Positions 35,499 to 48,801 of a stretch of 64,000 bases of DNA are shown here, piece after piece. The position numbers and the translations under genes were made by a program. Origin of the DNA: Mercenaria mercenaria (taxonomy: Eukaryota > Mollusca > Bivalvia > Venerida > Veneridae). The stretch's first letter is position 1; each line of letters begins with the position of its first letter. The stretch is taken from positions 48,971,001 through 49,035,000 of the forward strand of contig NC_069363.1 of NCBI RefSeq assembly GCF_021730395.1, in the 5' to 3' direction. The notes under the pieces are model-generated. The model was not told where the DNA came from. It saw only the letters and a list, made by a program, of their open reading frames with translations, and searched no databases.

Positions 35499-35650
35499 TA
35501 ATAGAGTTCCGCTTAAGCCGGTGTTTGGGGCGTGAGAGGTGTTGCACATTTCATTACCTCTCATGAACAGACTCAATCAAACCGAGTCTGCTATTATTCT
35601 TCTTGGTTGCATTTTTTGGCTCCAAAGGATCTTTATACATATTTTATTTA
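35499..35650 (+). repeat. Dispersed repeat family A, copy 2
   Basis: tgtaatagagttccgcttaa, ggcgtgagaggtgttgcaca, acagactcaatcaaaccgag and ctccaaaggatctt, 175 bp after the stop of C1q copy 1. Confidence 0.8.
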
Positions 35651-37079
35651 AAATAGTTGGCATATTGCATTCTTGCTTTGTTGTATTTATCGGTGTCATC
35701 AGTCCAGAATTTTCTCTTTATGCTTTAAACGATATATGTTTCTTGTATCAATACTTGTATTCCTAAGTTAAAAAAAGTTTATACGAAATTATTTTCAGTT
35801 GATTGTCAAACAAGTTCTCCTATCTATAACAGTTACACTTGACGCTTCATTTTTATTGTATCAACAACCAAGAGGGTGAAGGAAAAGATAATCCAGTTTC
35901 TCTTTTAATATTGATATGTTTACTTCTCTGCAGTTGAATATCGTAGGCTTCAAGAATGAAGAACACGACTTAGCGAACAGAAACATCTTGAAAGCCTATT
36001 TTCATTAATGCGACAGCAACAAAATCCAAATAAGGACATATTTCGAAAGATCTATCAACAACAAGCTAGTTACATTTTCACGAGGGTTTAATTTTCGCTA
36101 TATTCGCGAGGTCCCTCACCTCGCCAAAACACGAATAGAACAGACCACATAACTGTTTAATTTGGAACAATATATGGTTATTAGTAAAATACTACTAACC
36201 AAATGATTCTGGTCCGAAGTTTCATTTATATACAGGCTAAATATGTTTTAACTGACCAAGCAATAACAAGCAATAAAAAGGTTGACGTTTTGCAATTTAC
36301 TTTTAATAAGATAAACAAGTTAACGATATAAACATTCTTAAAAAATTTAGAATTGTTTGTTTTTATCTATTTTACCAAATGCATTTCTGGTTCATGTTTT
36401 GAAGCTCGTTTATAAATCAAGACATAAGTCTAATCAACAATTTCTAGAATAATAATAGTTTAACAATGCATTGAATGTCAACCTGTTCAATTGTTTTTCA
36501 GCTTCAAACAGAAGCTATTATCAAACAGAAAGCTGATATTCATTTCGGTAGAATTATTTTATTTAAAACAATTATCGTGAATTTTATAGATTTATTAACC
36601 AGAAATTAGAACAGAAATGAAAACCTTAAGAACTTTAAATTATGATAGGCTTGTAGCTCAATTCTTTTACACATTTATTTAAAGGGGCATATGCAACATT
36701 TTGCAGCAATGTTAATTAACATAAAAGCCGCAAAATATTGATCATTATTCAGAGCGAAAGACTCGTAGAAAATATTTTGTCAAATAATGGCTGTTTAAAA
36801 ACAGTTCAAATAAAAAAGAATGCTCAGAATTAAGTACTTTCAAGATAAAAACTATCAATGTTGCGCGGTAAATGACACGTAACGTCATGGCGTCAATTAC
36901 GTCGTTTTAAGGTAACAATGTTTTGTACCGTTTCTGCGGTATGCTTTATATTATTTCAGCATTACTAAACCATTAAGCATCAGATCAGGGACAGGTAATG
37001 AATTTATTCCAGAAGAATAAATATACATAGTTTGTCACAAACGTTGTCGTAAATCCTCACGTTAGCTTCCGGTTAGGCA
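35651..37079. other. Gap between C1q copies 1 and 2
   Basis: AT-rich with no gene or bounded repeat seen. Confidence 0.4.
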
Positions 37080-37375
37080 TGCGCACATATAAATGTTAAA
37101 GTATCTGGTCTACCATCATTGTAAGATCATCTCCAATGTTTGTTCTTATGGTTTAGGAGCCTTTAGAGCTGAAGATAGAAAAAAGAACTGTAAATTACTT
37201 CTTCACATGAAGCGCTTGATGGATCTTCATCATACTTAGTCTGTAGCATGATTTTAATTGTTCCGCTTGGCCACTTGTTTATACTAAAACGCAGATTTTA
37301 CCATTCATGATTCAGTTTGTCATGCATATATTCAAGGTCAAATAGTCAGGTGGGTCTCTATGGCCCTCTTTTTAA
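37080..37375 (+). repeat. Remnant of Pearl-like element upstream of C1q copy 2
   Basis: gatggatcttcatcatactt, agtctgtagcatgatttt and aggtcaaatagtcaggtggg correspond to the right end of the element at 29440-30170. Text beyond it (gatttcaacgatcat) also matches, so both belong to one duplicated segment. Confidence 0.65.
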
Positions 37376-37911
37376 TTCAAATTATTATTTTGTGTGATGT
37401 CAAAGATTTCAACGATCATGAAATTAACACAGCATTGGACATGTTGATTTTAATTTTACGGAAACTGATTCGGAATGTCCTAGTACATAGTATTTGCCAC
37501 AGAAAATAGTCCCCATTGACCTTGATTGAATTGAAAATAGCAGAAAGTTCCGGCAATCTAGAATCATTTTATTGGCGCCTCCCCATGAGGGCGGAACTTT
37601 TTTGGAGTCAAGAAATGTTGGTTTATATGAGAGGATGGGCAAGCTATTACTTAAATATTATTGTGTAAAATAAATTAAAAATGAGCCGTTAATTATTGTC
37701 GGCCTATGATACATCTGTCTATATAATGAAATTACATATTTATGCAATTTATTTGCAGCTCATGTTTATGTTGTTTTTGTAGAAAGTAAACAGTTATTAA
37801 AAATATAGAATAACTGTCCCCGAAACTACAGCAATAATAGACTAGCTACGGGTACGAAAAATGAGTTTCTTGAATATATGCTTTGGGACCATGGAGTCTA
37901 TTCAATATATG

Positions 37912-38065
37912 TGTAATAGAGTTCCGCTTAAGCCGGTGCTAGGGGCGTGAGGGGTGTTGCACATTTCATTACCTTTCAAGAACAGACTCAATCAAACCGA
38001 GTCTGCTATTATTCTGTTTGGTTGCATTCTTTGTTTCCAAAGGATCTTTTTACAGATTTATTATA
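37912..38065 (+). repeat. Dispersed repeat family A, copy 3
   Basis: tgtaatagagttccgcttaa, ggtgctaggggcgtgaggg, acagactcaatcaaaccgag and ttccaaaggatcttttt. It sits upstream of C1q copy 2 and has no match at the equivalent place in copy 1. Confidence 0.8.
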
Positions 38066-40319
38066 TTATAATATAATGCTGTGTTTGTGGTGTTCTGTGC
38101 TTCCGGGAAATCTACCCTTACCTTTTATCTTTTATTATGTTTTGGTGTTTAACTATGGACTTACTCTATTCTTATTGCTATTTGGAAAAGTATTTAAAGT
38201 TAAACCTAATACTTAAATCCTTCCTTTAGATCGGAAACAAATGTGTTTAAATTATTTTTGTATGAATATTTTGCTAGTCTATCATCAAGTACCTAATTAT
38301 CGGAGAGTCAGTCATGCTCATATTATCTGAGTTAAGCTTATGTTTTTATTGAAGACTGATTTCTCACAACTTGTGTAAGTAATGGTTTTCCTGTGACACC
38401 TATTTCATTAATATGTTTGATATAAGTTACATTCATTTTAATACTTGTTCAATAAACTATTCTCTTTTATTCTTTATAAAAAAGCCCTTTGATGTTTACA
38501 TCAATGATTTTCTTGTCCTTGTTGTTATAAAATTTAAATGCTAATAGGTGTAATTTCAAAATCGAACTATAAGTCTGTTAGACTGCAAGAACATGTTAAG
38601 TATCAGACAACTACTTGGACTCTACTTATCACTTAAACAACTTCTGTTTCAATATAGATACAAAAAATGTAATACCAGTTAAGTCAAATCAAACATGGAC
38701 TGAGGTTATCACAAGTGTATTTATATCTATTTTCGAAATATGCAATGAAAACAACTGCAGCGTTATTTATTTCTATCCGGAGCATCATAGATAAAACATA
38801 AAACGAAGAGTTATAACATGTTTGTATTTGAAATGTTTATCTTTCAAAGCCAGTTGGCACTCTATTGATTAAGGCATATGGTAGCATTAGTACAGCAAAG
38901 TGCAAAGCCTGTATGTATGTTATCTTTATCTAATTCATTTTGACAGCATGATTTGGTTTTCAGACCCGTAGGTTTATCGGCTACGGCACGCAAGAGCTGT
39001 AACAAAACTAGTTTTATACCTTTCAAACCCTTATTATTGCTTCAAGGAGCCAAACATTTATCCAAAGATTTGTTTTGTACCCTTGGAACGCTTTTCCCGC
39101 CGATAAATTATTTTCTTAAGATAATATTTCAAATCACTTAATATCCAAGAACTTGTGCAGACCAGATAATCTATTTAATGTAAAATAAGGGTCGGTCAGT
39201 ATGTTTCTAGAAGTGAAAATTTCTCTCATTTCAGTAGATATCAGTCATATCAGATGTGGTATTTCAGTGGAGGATACCTCCATGAAACCATGTCTGCCTT
39301 ATTATGATATTGGGTACTTTCTTTAAATAGACAAACAGTGTTGTTTTATGAAATTTATCCATACTGTGAGTGTAAATAAAGATATAATAATTTTAAATAC
39401 TTACTATAACGGTTGTTATCTGACGAGATACAACATCTCAAAAAAGCAAACTTTGCAAAAGTATATCGTGCCTTACTTAGTCGGTGATATAAATCCGTCA
39501 AATCTAAAACTGGCATATATTACTCTGTAGTATCTACCTGTAAATGTCATAATCTGTTCTACCTACTAGTAGACCGATTTCCTGAATTTAAAACAATAAC
39601 GCACCGTGCATGTGTCTTTTAAATACTCAACAAAAACATAGACAATGCATACGTCCAGGTAAATAGCTTTATATTTTGTTGCCATTTATATGAAATAATC
39701 CTTTCCTGCATATCAAATTAGGCTATACTTTAAGATCACAAGAGAATAGTTTGTACTATCTCAATATACATATCAAAATGAAGCGATACAAGCTTCAAGC
39801 ACATAGTGACTTTTTGTCATATACAATTTTATACCGATATGAAATTTGGGAATGACTTGTTTTCAAAGTAAAAAGAAATGTACATACGTCAATAAAGAAA
39901 TATAAGATTTAGCATACAAACAATTCATTTGAGACATTGTGAGTAAATGCAAGAATGCATGATTTGAAATATTATCTCAAGTCAAAACTACAGGAACATT
40001 AAATTCTTAAACGCTTACCCATCAAATTGGGTTTTATTTAACTGTTGATACATGAAGTCAAAAAGTACCTTCGTTTAGAATTTTAAAAGAAAAGTCTTCA
40101 AATGTTAATGTAATGTAAGTGGCAAACGTTCCCATAAACAGTGTCAGGTCCTATCTGTGCATTTGAAATATAGCAATAATGCGATAATTTCATTCTCCAT
40201 TCAACAGTATACTTCTCTCCTCTTGAATTTGCCTACGTTTTAACCACCCTTTGGCATTTACGCTCATCTAATTCTGATTGCAAAGTTTTCATTCCTACAC
40301 TGCTTCAGGATCGTACAAG
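38066..40319. other. Upstream region of C1q copy 2
   Basis: From about 38700 it is recognisably related to the region before copy 1 (ggagcatcatagataaaaca, tttatcggctacggcacgc, acagtgttgtttt). No gene seen. The block tcattctccattcaacagta near 40190 marks the likely start region of transcription. Confidence 0.55.
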
Positions 40320-43300
40320 ATGTTTTGTGTTGCAATTTTCTGCTTTTTAATTTTGAATTCAAATCCCAGTTTCGGGATTGAGCCAGTATGTTCCCGGTTT
40401 CATTACGAGGAACAAACGTTAGAAAAGATGATCAGGCAGGAAATATTCGTGGAGAAAATGAAAGCTGACATTGATGACTCTAAACAGCACGTAGTGGACG
40501 CTATTGTAGATTTAAAGAATGAGAGAAACAAGTTTGCAGTGGATTTTGAAAGGTTGAAACATGACGTTGAAACCATGAATGACAACCTTGAAAATGCGTT
40601 AAATGGTATGCAATCACAAACTGAAAAAGTCATTCAGGACTATACCACAGAAATGGAAACATTAAAAGGTATGTATTTAACATTAGTTTTGTATTGTTAT
40701 GAAGGAAATATCTGTACAAAAGCGAAAGTATGACACTTCCGAATATGCTTCATTTTTCAAATTAACTTAATTAAAGGTGAAGTGTGAGTTTAGTATTAGT
40801 TCTGTATAATAAAATAATATGAAAAAAGGAAAAGCCTCAAATCGAGCTCCGGGAAATCAGATTTCACATTTTCCAAACTTTGTAACAACGAAACTATTCA
40901 GATAAAAAAAATGATTTAGTGTTATCATTTCTTTCATAGCGATTTGAGGGATATAAAATGACATTGTTTTAATGTCTGTCCGAGTTTTAATGTATCTTCA
41001 AGATTTATTTCGATGTTTCTAACACCATGAAAAATGTAATATAGTTTAGGTTCGTAAATAGATATAAAATTGTTATCAAAACTCTAATTGCAAGATTTTA
41101 AGGGCAAATTTTCGGGGAAGCTGATGTCTCTGTGACGTCATTTCCTATTTGCCGCGTTTACTTTAGAAATATTAAAGACACACTTATCCAAAATATTGTA
41201 ATCATTTTTGCATCTAACTAAAAGCCTCTCTTGTTGTATGTTTGAGTGAAAAATAATTTTAAACAAAAAAATGACATTCTCTCTTCACTGCGAAGAAAAG
41301 AATTCCTCTCCGTCAGGTGCGTCTTTGAGATCTGCTCAACCCGGGGCTAGAGGGTGTGGCGGCATTTCTACTAACGTCCATAAAAAGGCTCAATCAAACC
41401 GAGCCTGTAACATCTTCATTGATGTCGTGTTGGGTGACCTGTGGAGTTTCCACTTTTGCTTTTTTGAGCAGGCCCAAAGGGTCTGCTTTTCGAGCTCGCT
41501 ATTAAATGTTATTACATCAGTCCTAGTAGTTCTTTGATGTACAATATTTTATTCGACTCGATAACGAGGCCTTGCAAAATCCACAAGAGCCGAATGCATC
41601 ATATTATATTAAGCATGGAACATCAAGACACCATCACTTCACCACCTTGACGTCATATTTCACGTGACGACTAAAGTGACTCATCCTACCATTGATTTTT
41701 CTTGAAAATGTTATATACAGTATTCATGTGACTTTCAATACAACAAATTGTGTAAACCTACATTGTTATAGTTTCGTGTGCTTCTTGCCAATTCTAATTA
41801 TATATTTTTGGGACTTCATGTATTAATAAAAAACATACATTATTCACTAACATTAATGTCAAGATTTTATCAGTATATACTTTACAAATCTTCTAACGCA
41901 ACACTTAGCTCTATGCCAATATCTTAAACTTTACCTAAAGTACATTTCCGAAATTTGGCAAACAATCATATTGTGAATGTCATAAGAAACTTCATTTTTG
42001 ATACAAATTGACATCATAAGACAGATTAAATATTCTAGTGAAAAATGGGCATAGAATGTCTTTAAATAAAAGTTAATTAAAGTACATTTATTATTGAATA
42101 AATATATTTATGGATACATCTAATCGCACTTTTCAAAGATGCGAGATCGAACCATACTAAAATGCCCGTCTATTAACAAACTTTATGTAGAAACAGGTCT
42201 GAGAGCTGGAAAAATGTACATTTTTATATAATATCGTGTTTATATGGAAATTTTTTTACTAAATGACCTGTTCAATTTCACATGTTTGTGCTGTTTCCTG
42301 ACTTTTACATCAAACATAGAATACTATTTAAGGAAGACATAACATACAATTTATTTACTAATTCGTATTTCGCAACTTTTTCAAAATTGGTTCAGGTATT
42401 GAAATAAATAAAATTATGTGACTGCATATTTCGACTTGTTGTAATTTTGACATTTCTCTAAATACATTAAATATTCAGTTATATGAAAGGTGTAGGCAAA
42501 AAGCTAAGTTTTAGAAGATTTGTTTAATGTATTATTATAAATATGTATTATGTCATAAATAATCACTTTTTAAGACTTATCGTTTCTCATTATTATAACT
42601 TTTAGAAACTGGCCAAAATGTGATTATCATTACAAAATATTACCGCGGTACAAACGGTATATATCGATGTCGAAATGCATCTTGAGATTGCCTTTTATTT
42701 ACACGAGCATTAAGAGTCACTTACTGCAAATTACTTGTCTCTTATTGCTATGTCTTCGAGTCTTACCAACTAAAGGTTTCAAATTCTTAAATGTTAGGAC
42801 GACATCCAGCTGACTTTCTGAACTAGAATCTAGAACTGCAGAGAAAGTCTGCATTGCCAATTAAAAGCTAAAAGTCTCCATGCGATGCAAATTAATGTTT
42901 GGAAAACATATATTAAGTATACTAAGTTCTATTCGATGGCTACGTTGTTTTTGCTTTTTAAAATTTTGAGGTTATGTATACAGACATAGCGCAATTGTTA
43001 CTTTTTGCGGATTTACTTTTGTTAATTGATCAGGGTTCCAGTCGATGTTTTTAAAACCTCTTATTCGTTAAAACCGTTTAGATTTTAGAGAAACGTTCCT
43101 GAAACTGTAATATTTACATCGTTAACTTTCATTCTTTTTTAATGACTATAAGAATCACTTTGTTATTTCAGGTTCTGTCGTCACACCTATCGTCGCATTC
43201 AAAGCTCACGTTGTGTCTGACAAGTCATTGAGCAACAGCAAGGTTATAATATTCTCAAAGAATATTTTTAACACGGGTAATGCTTACGACAATGCAACTG

Positions 43301-43599
43301 GCATCTTCAAAGCACCGATTGGGGGCGTATACCTATTCGCGACTGAGATATGTTTATCTCCCCGTACCTATTCGTACTTCGGCATCACTTTGAATGGGGA
43401 ACTTATCTCTCAATCTCTGCTTAGAGACAATCAGTGGACTAAATGTTATACAATGGATGCCATCGTTGCAGTCAACAAGGGCGGTGACGTTTCGGTTAAA
43501 TGTTCTAGCTCTTGTGATAGCAGTGAGAGCTTGAGTGGATCTCCTCTTTATCAGACAAGCAGTTTCTCGGGTGTACTAGTCCACAAACTTGTCGTTTGA
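40320..43599 (+). CDS. Secreted coiled-coil C1q-domain protein, copy 2
   Basis: Exon 1 40320-40668 (349 nt), exon 2 43172-43599 (428 nt), same phase-1 junction (aaaag|gtatgt ... tttcag|gttctg) and again 258 residues. The start is set at MFCVAIFCFLILNSNPSFGI by comparison with the other copies; an upstream in-frame start would spoil the signal peptide. Coiled coil about 24-116, C1q domain about 122-258 (FNTGNAYDNATGIFKAP, GGVYLFATEI, SSFSGVLV). Compared with the other copies it differs most in two short stretches, LSPRTYSYF and ESLSGSPLYQT, which fall in likely surface loops. Intact frame. The intron is 2.5 kb. Confidence 0.85.
41271..41540 (+). repeat. Intronic repeat family B, in C1q copy 2
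   Basis: Same blocks as 33279-33530 at the same relative place: atgacattctctcttcactg, ctgctcaacccggggctaga and tcaatcaaaccgagcctg. Confidence 0.7.
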
Positions 43600-44539
43600 A
43601 TTACAACCGAAATAACAGTTGTCTGCGTGCATGACCTGTTTTGTTTGATACTGATTCTCTGATGATTCTGTGACCACACCAAATGAATATCAATATACTT
43701 TAAATCATTGAATGGCTTAAAAACAAAAACTGGTTAAATCATGTGCACAGGGTAAGCACACATCAAAGTGTTTAAGTCACATATGTTATAGGATTAAGCT
43801 TATGGTGCAGCCCTTACCGGTAACCAATGTGATCCAACAAGTTCTTTATATTCGGTCATACATTGAGTAAAAAAATATTTATGCTGTATTAAGAGACTAT
43901 TTTGGTATGTGACAACTTTTTGCTCTTCCCTCAGGTGGTCGTCTCTTAATGCAAGTTGTACTGTATAAACAAAATGAGTTTCTATTATCAACTGCCTTGT
44001 AAATATCTAATACTCATTTCATTTCTATGTAGTCGCAGACATCAGGTATACGATTATAAAATTTATAAGCAATGGTCACAACTGAACAACTGAAACGATT
44101 TTCTTTGTGTGGGAGTCACGGTCTGACAAGGTTAAGCTCGTTTCATATAAGCAGTTCTCTCCCAAAGGAGCTCTGAACATTCAAATCTGTTTTAAAATGA
44201 CTTTAGATAGTAGCGAATAAAATGTTTGTTCATACATTGTAACAGTACTGCATCTTTTTCAGTTCTTCAACTCTTTCTTCAGAAATTGCTATCTTTAAAT
44301 TTGCATTTCGACATTGGAACTATTGTTACAGATAGATCTAATATGTTTTTGTCCTTTTACAATAACTTGGTTCATTTCAGAAAATTATTTTATTCAGTTC
44401 TATTTACTTAACACATTTATATGATAATTACTATTTTTGTTTCCATGAAACACAACTTTTAAAATAATCTATTTTGCTACGTTCAAAATGTTCGTATGTT
44501 GTAATGTGCGAATGAATTAAGGACGTTTTAGCACATTTT

Positions 44540-47500
44540 AGCACCTTTTCGGGCACTGCAGAGTGGTGCACTCTTATATGAAAATAGAATTGCTGCATTC
44601 TCTTTTTGGTGCACGCAAGACTTTTACGTTAATAATCTCAGTTGTAAAATGGATTCTTGTAAAAACCCATGCACTTGATGGAGGGACTTTACAGCATTCC
44701 GCTGGAGTTGAAGCTGTTTCAGATGTTTATGACAGCTATATTTCTAGTCAAAATTTTAATTTTGCTCTTTCTGAGCACAGTTAATATTCCTCAGATAAGG
44801 AAAAAGTATTGAATTTTGCTTATGTTAATGTTTGTGGGTTAATTTCAAAAATTATTAATCCAGATTTTGTTTCGTTTGTGAAAGAATATGATGTTGTTCA
44901 TTTTGCTGAAACGAAGTTGGATTCTTTTGACAATCCTATCATTGATGGTTATACCTATGTTGGCAAAAACAGAGAGGTTTTTAAAAGTAAATCGGGTGGT
45001 GTGGGCATTTTCATTAAAAATGATTTGTTCAAAGACTTTCAAGTGCTCGGCATGAGCAGTGAGCATTGTTTGTGGTATAAATTTAAGGACTCCAGTTGTA
45101 TTTTCGCCGATGTATATATACCTCCTGAAGGGTCTCGTTATGGCTCGTTAGATAGTTTTGATAAGATAGAAAGCAACATTTTAGACATTGTGTCTCAATA
45201 TAATGATGCATCTTTCGTTTTGTTCGGAGACTTTAATGCAAAAACTGGTAAATTAAAAGACTTTGTAGAATTTGATCGTTATATCGCTGAATCTAATCTT
45301 GATGATATTGCCGGCTACAATCTGTCTATTAGTAATCTGTCTGATCTTGGTATCCCATTACAACGTTATTCAGAAGACTGCAATAATGTTAATAATTATG
45401 GACATAGATTACTTGATTTATATAAGTCAACAGGTTTACTGATTGGTAATGGTAGATGTGGTAGTGATATTTATGTTGGGAAAAATACCTGTGACAATAA
45501 GAGTTTACTTGATTATGTATTATTGTCACCTTGTAATTTTCCTGTAATGAAAAGTGTTGATGTGTGGGATTTTGATCCTATTTTTTCTGATATTCATAGT
45601 TGTTTAACTGTTAAGTTTCGTTGTGAAACTTCGATACATAGTACAGTGGACGATTGTGTTTCTACTTATACTGATGAAAATGTAAATGATGCATGTGATA
45701 TTCACACTAACGTTAGTAAGAAAGCGTTTTGGGATACGTCTGTTAAAGAGCAATTTATGGACAGCTTGCTTTGATTTAGAAATCTTATCAAATTTACAAG
45801 ACGAATGTCAAAATATTTTTGAAAATAAACTATATAGTGGTAGTTGTATTAATAGTATAACAAAAAAGATTTCGGAGATGATTTATTCAGCTGCTGATAA
45901 ATGTAATCTTGTTAAAGATGTTAAACCTATATATTTTGACTGTATTGTTGCTAGAAGCAAATATTTACGTTGTAAGGATTATTATAGACGTAGTAAGACT
46001 GATATTAATTTTGCCAATATGGTTGCTAGTAGTAAAAGTTATAAGAATTTTTTGAATAAGAAATATAGATTTTTAAGGATAGTGTTAATAAGAAACTTAT
46101 AAATCTTCGCTCTTCTGATCCTAAAGCTTTTTGGGGTTTGCTTAATAAATATTGTAATGAACGCAAAAATACAATGTCGAAGATTTCTAAAGAGGTTTTT
46201 TACAAACATTTTGTGGCGTTGAATCAATCTACTTCTGGTGAAGATTCTGATAATTTACAGGATATTAATATTGAAAATATTACTTGTGATAATGAAGTGT
46301 TGAATAAGTATTTCAATGTTGAAGAAATACGTAGTGTAGTTAGAAAACTGAAAAACAATAAAAGCCCATCAGTTTTTGATAATATTTTAAATGAATATTT
46401 GAAATATGCAAATAGTGAATCTTTTTTATCTTTATTGTGTCAACTATTAATATAATATTGGATTCTGGTATTTTTCCAGATGTGTGGAGCTGTGGTATTA
46501 TTTTGCCAATTTACAAAAACAAAGGTGATACCTCTGATCCTAACAACTACAGAGGCATTACTATTTTTAGTTGTCTGGGTAAATTGTTCACCAATGTGTT
46601 AAACACAAGACTTAATAATTTTCTTGAAAGTCATAACTTACTAAATGAAGAACAGGCTGGTTTTCGTAAACAGTATAGTACAATTGATCATATTTTGTCG
46701 TTAAAACTTCTGGTTGATTTTTATTTGAGTTCAAATAAGAAATTGTTTTGTGCCTTTGTTGATTATAAAAAGGCTTTTGACTCTGTTAATCGAGTGCATC
46801 TCTGGCAAAAGTTGTTAATGCATAATATTGATGGTAAATGTTTGAAAATAATTTATAATATGTATAGTAAAGCTAAATCCTGTGTTAAGGTTAATAATGA
46901 CTTGTCAAGTTTTTTTCATTTGTCATACTGGCGTGCGTCAAGGTGAAAATTTGTCACCTGTGTTATTTTCAATATTTTTGAATGATCTAACTTGTCTGCA
47001 AAATATGAAGGCTTAGTTAAAATGTCTAAAGCAACTTTTGAAAGTCTCAGTGATGACACTGTTGATGTATATTTAAGGCTAATTATGTTATTGTACGCAG
47101 ATGACACTGTTTTATTTGCAGAAAGTCAGGCGGATTTGCAGAAAGCTTTAGATGCTATGTTTGAATATTGTGAGATATGGGATTTACATGTTAATGGAGC
47201 TAAAACTAAAATAGTTATATTAAAGCTAAAGCTAAACGTAACAAAAGGGCATTCAGTTTCATGTATAACGGTAAACAGCTAGAAATTGTTGATGATTTTT
47301 CATATTTGGGCATTCTTTTTAATTATAATTAATTTGATAAAAATAAGAAAAAGCTTGTCGATCAGGCACGTAGAGCCATGTTTTCAGTTATCCAGAAAAG
47401 CCGAAAACTCAGCTTGCCTATTTCAATTCAGTTACATTTGTTTAATACTATTGTTGTTCCAATACTATTACACGGTAGTGAGGTTTGGGGTACGGAGCGG

Positions 47501-48801
47501 ATAAGTATAATAGAGCAATTTCAACTTCGGTTTTGTAAATTGATTCTAAATTTGAAATCTACAACTCCTAACTGTATGAGTTATGGGGAGCTGGATTTGC
47601 AGCCTTTAGCATTACAAGTTAAGGCTCGTATATTATGTTATTGGTGTAAAGTAATTAATTCAGGTAGTGACAAGATTTGTAAATTGTTGTACGATACAAT
47701 TTTCTATTTGTATATGAATGGTGCACACACTTCTTCTTGGATTTCTTTTGTAAAAGATACACTTGATGAACTTGGAATGTCTGAATATTTTCATGCTAGG
47801 TACATAGATATTAATTGTTTCAAAACAACTGTGAAAAGTAGGTTAAAAGATCAGTTTTTGCAAAATTGGCATGATAGTGTTGTCACTTCACCAAAATGTT
47901 TAGTCTATCGTACTTATTAAAAAGAATTTGGTTTTGAGGAGTATCTTGATATATTACCTTCTCATTTAAGTAAGTATTTGTGTAAATTTAGAACTATGAA
48001 CCATTTGTTGCCAATAGAAAAAGGTAGGCACTTGCATATAGAGCGCAATCAACGAGTCTGTCACCTCTGTCCGAAGCAAGTACTAGGTGATGAATTTCAT
48101 TATCTTCTGGAATGTAGTAACTTCAAATCCATTAGAAAGAAGTTTATTCCCAATAATTTCACTACACGTCCTAATATTCATCAACTTGATAACCTCATGA
48201 ATAGTAAAGATAAGGGTTTACTTGTTAAATTAGCACTGTTTTGTAAAATTTTAATGTCAAATTTTAAATAGCTCATTCTCCTGATTCAGTATTGTTTTCT
48301 AGTATTCATGATTTGAGTAACTACTTTACTTGTAAACAAGTACGGATGGAATTAACATGCTTCGGTTTTGGTATAAGTTGTATGTTACGATAATGTAGAA
48401 ATTAATTATGACATATCGTTGTTTATTTTTATGATCTCTGGTGTAACATGTAAATGTTTTGGACCCCCCATTATTGAGGTTTACATGCAATATAAGGGAG
48501 AACATTAAGCATTCAGGTCAATTAATAGGCAATATTTGGGGGAATATACATTGTTATTATTTCTGCATCCGCAGTTTTTGAGCTGTCTCCCTTTCATCTT
48601 TCATCTTTGGTTATTTTAGTGTGGTTGGTCCAATTCATTTTTTCATTTTTTCTTAGTCAGACATTGTACCGCATTTTGTACAACACTGTGCACAATATTT
48701 TGTACAATATTGATTTGTGACTGTTTTATTATTTCACTTTGTTTTTTCCACATGCATATTATATGCCATGGATTTAAATAAATCTGAAATCTGAAATCTG
48801 A
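44540..48801 (+). mobile_element. Non-LTR retrotransposon (LINE) with APE endonuclease and RT, frameshifted
   Basis: An APE-type endonuclease (about 44809-45640: NVCGL, HFAETKLD, FVLFGDFNAKTG, IFSDIHSC), then reverse transcriptase (about 46300-47200: NNYRGITIFSCLGKL, AFVDYKKAFDSVN, LLYADDTVLF), then a C-terminal CCHC knuckle (CHLCPKQVLGDEFHYLLEC, about 48059). The coding parts fall in several frames: shifts near 45.7, 46.1, 46.45, 46.9, 47.25-47.4 and 47.9 kb, and a TAA just before the endonuclease frame, so it is dead. The 3' end is aaataaatctgaaatctga, a short tandem tail usual for LINEs. The 5' limit is approximate. Clade not assigned. It separates C1q copies 2 and 3. Confidence 0.9.
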
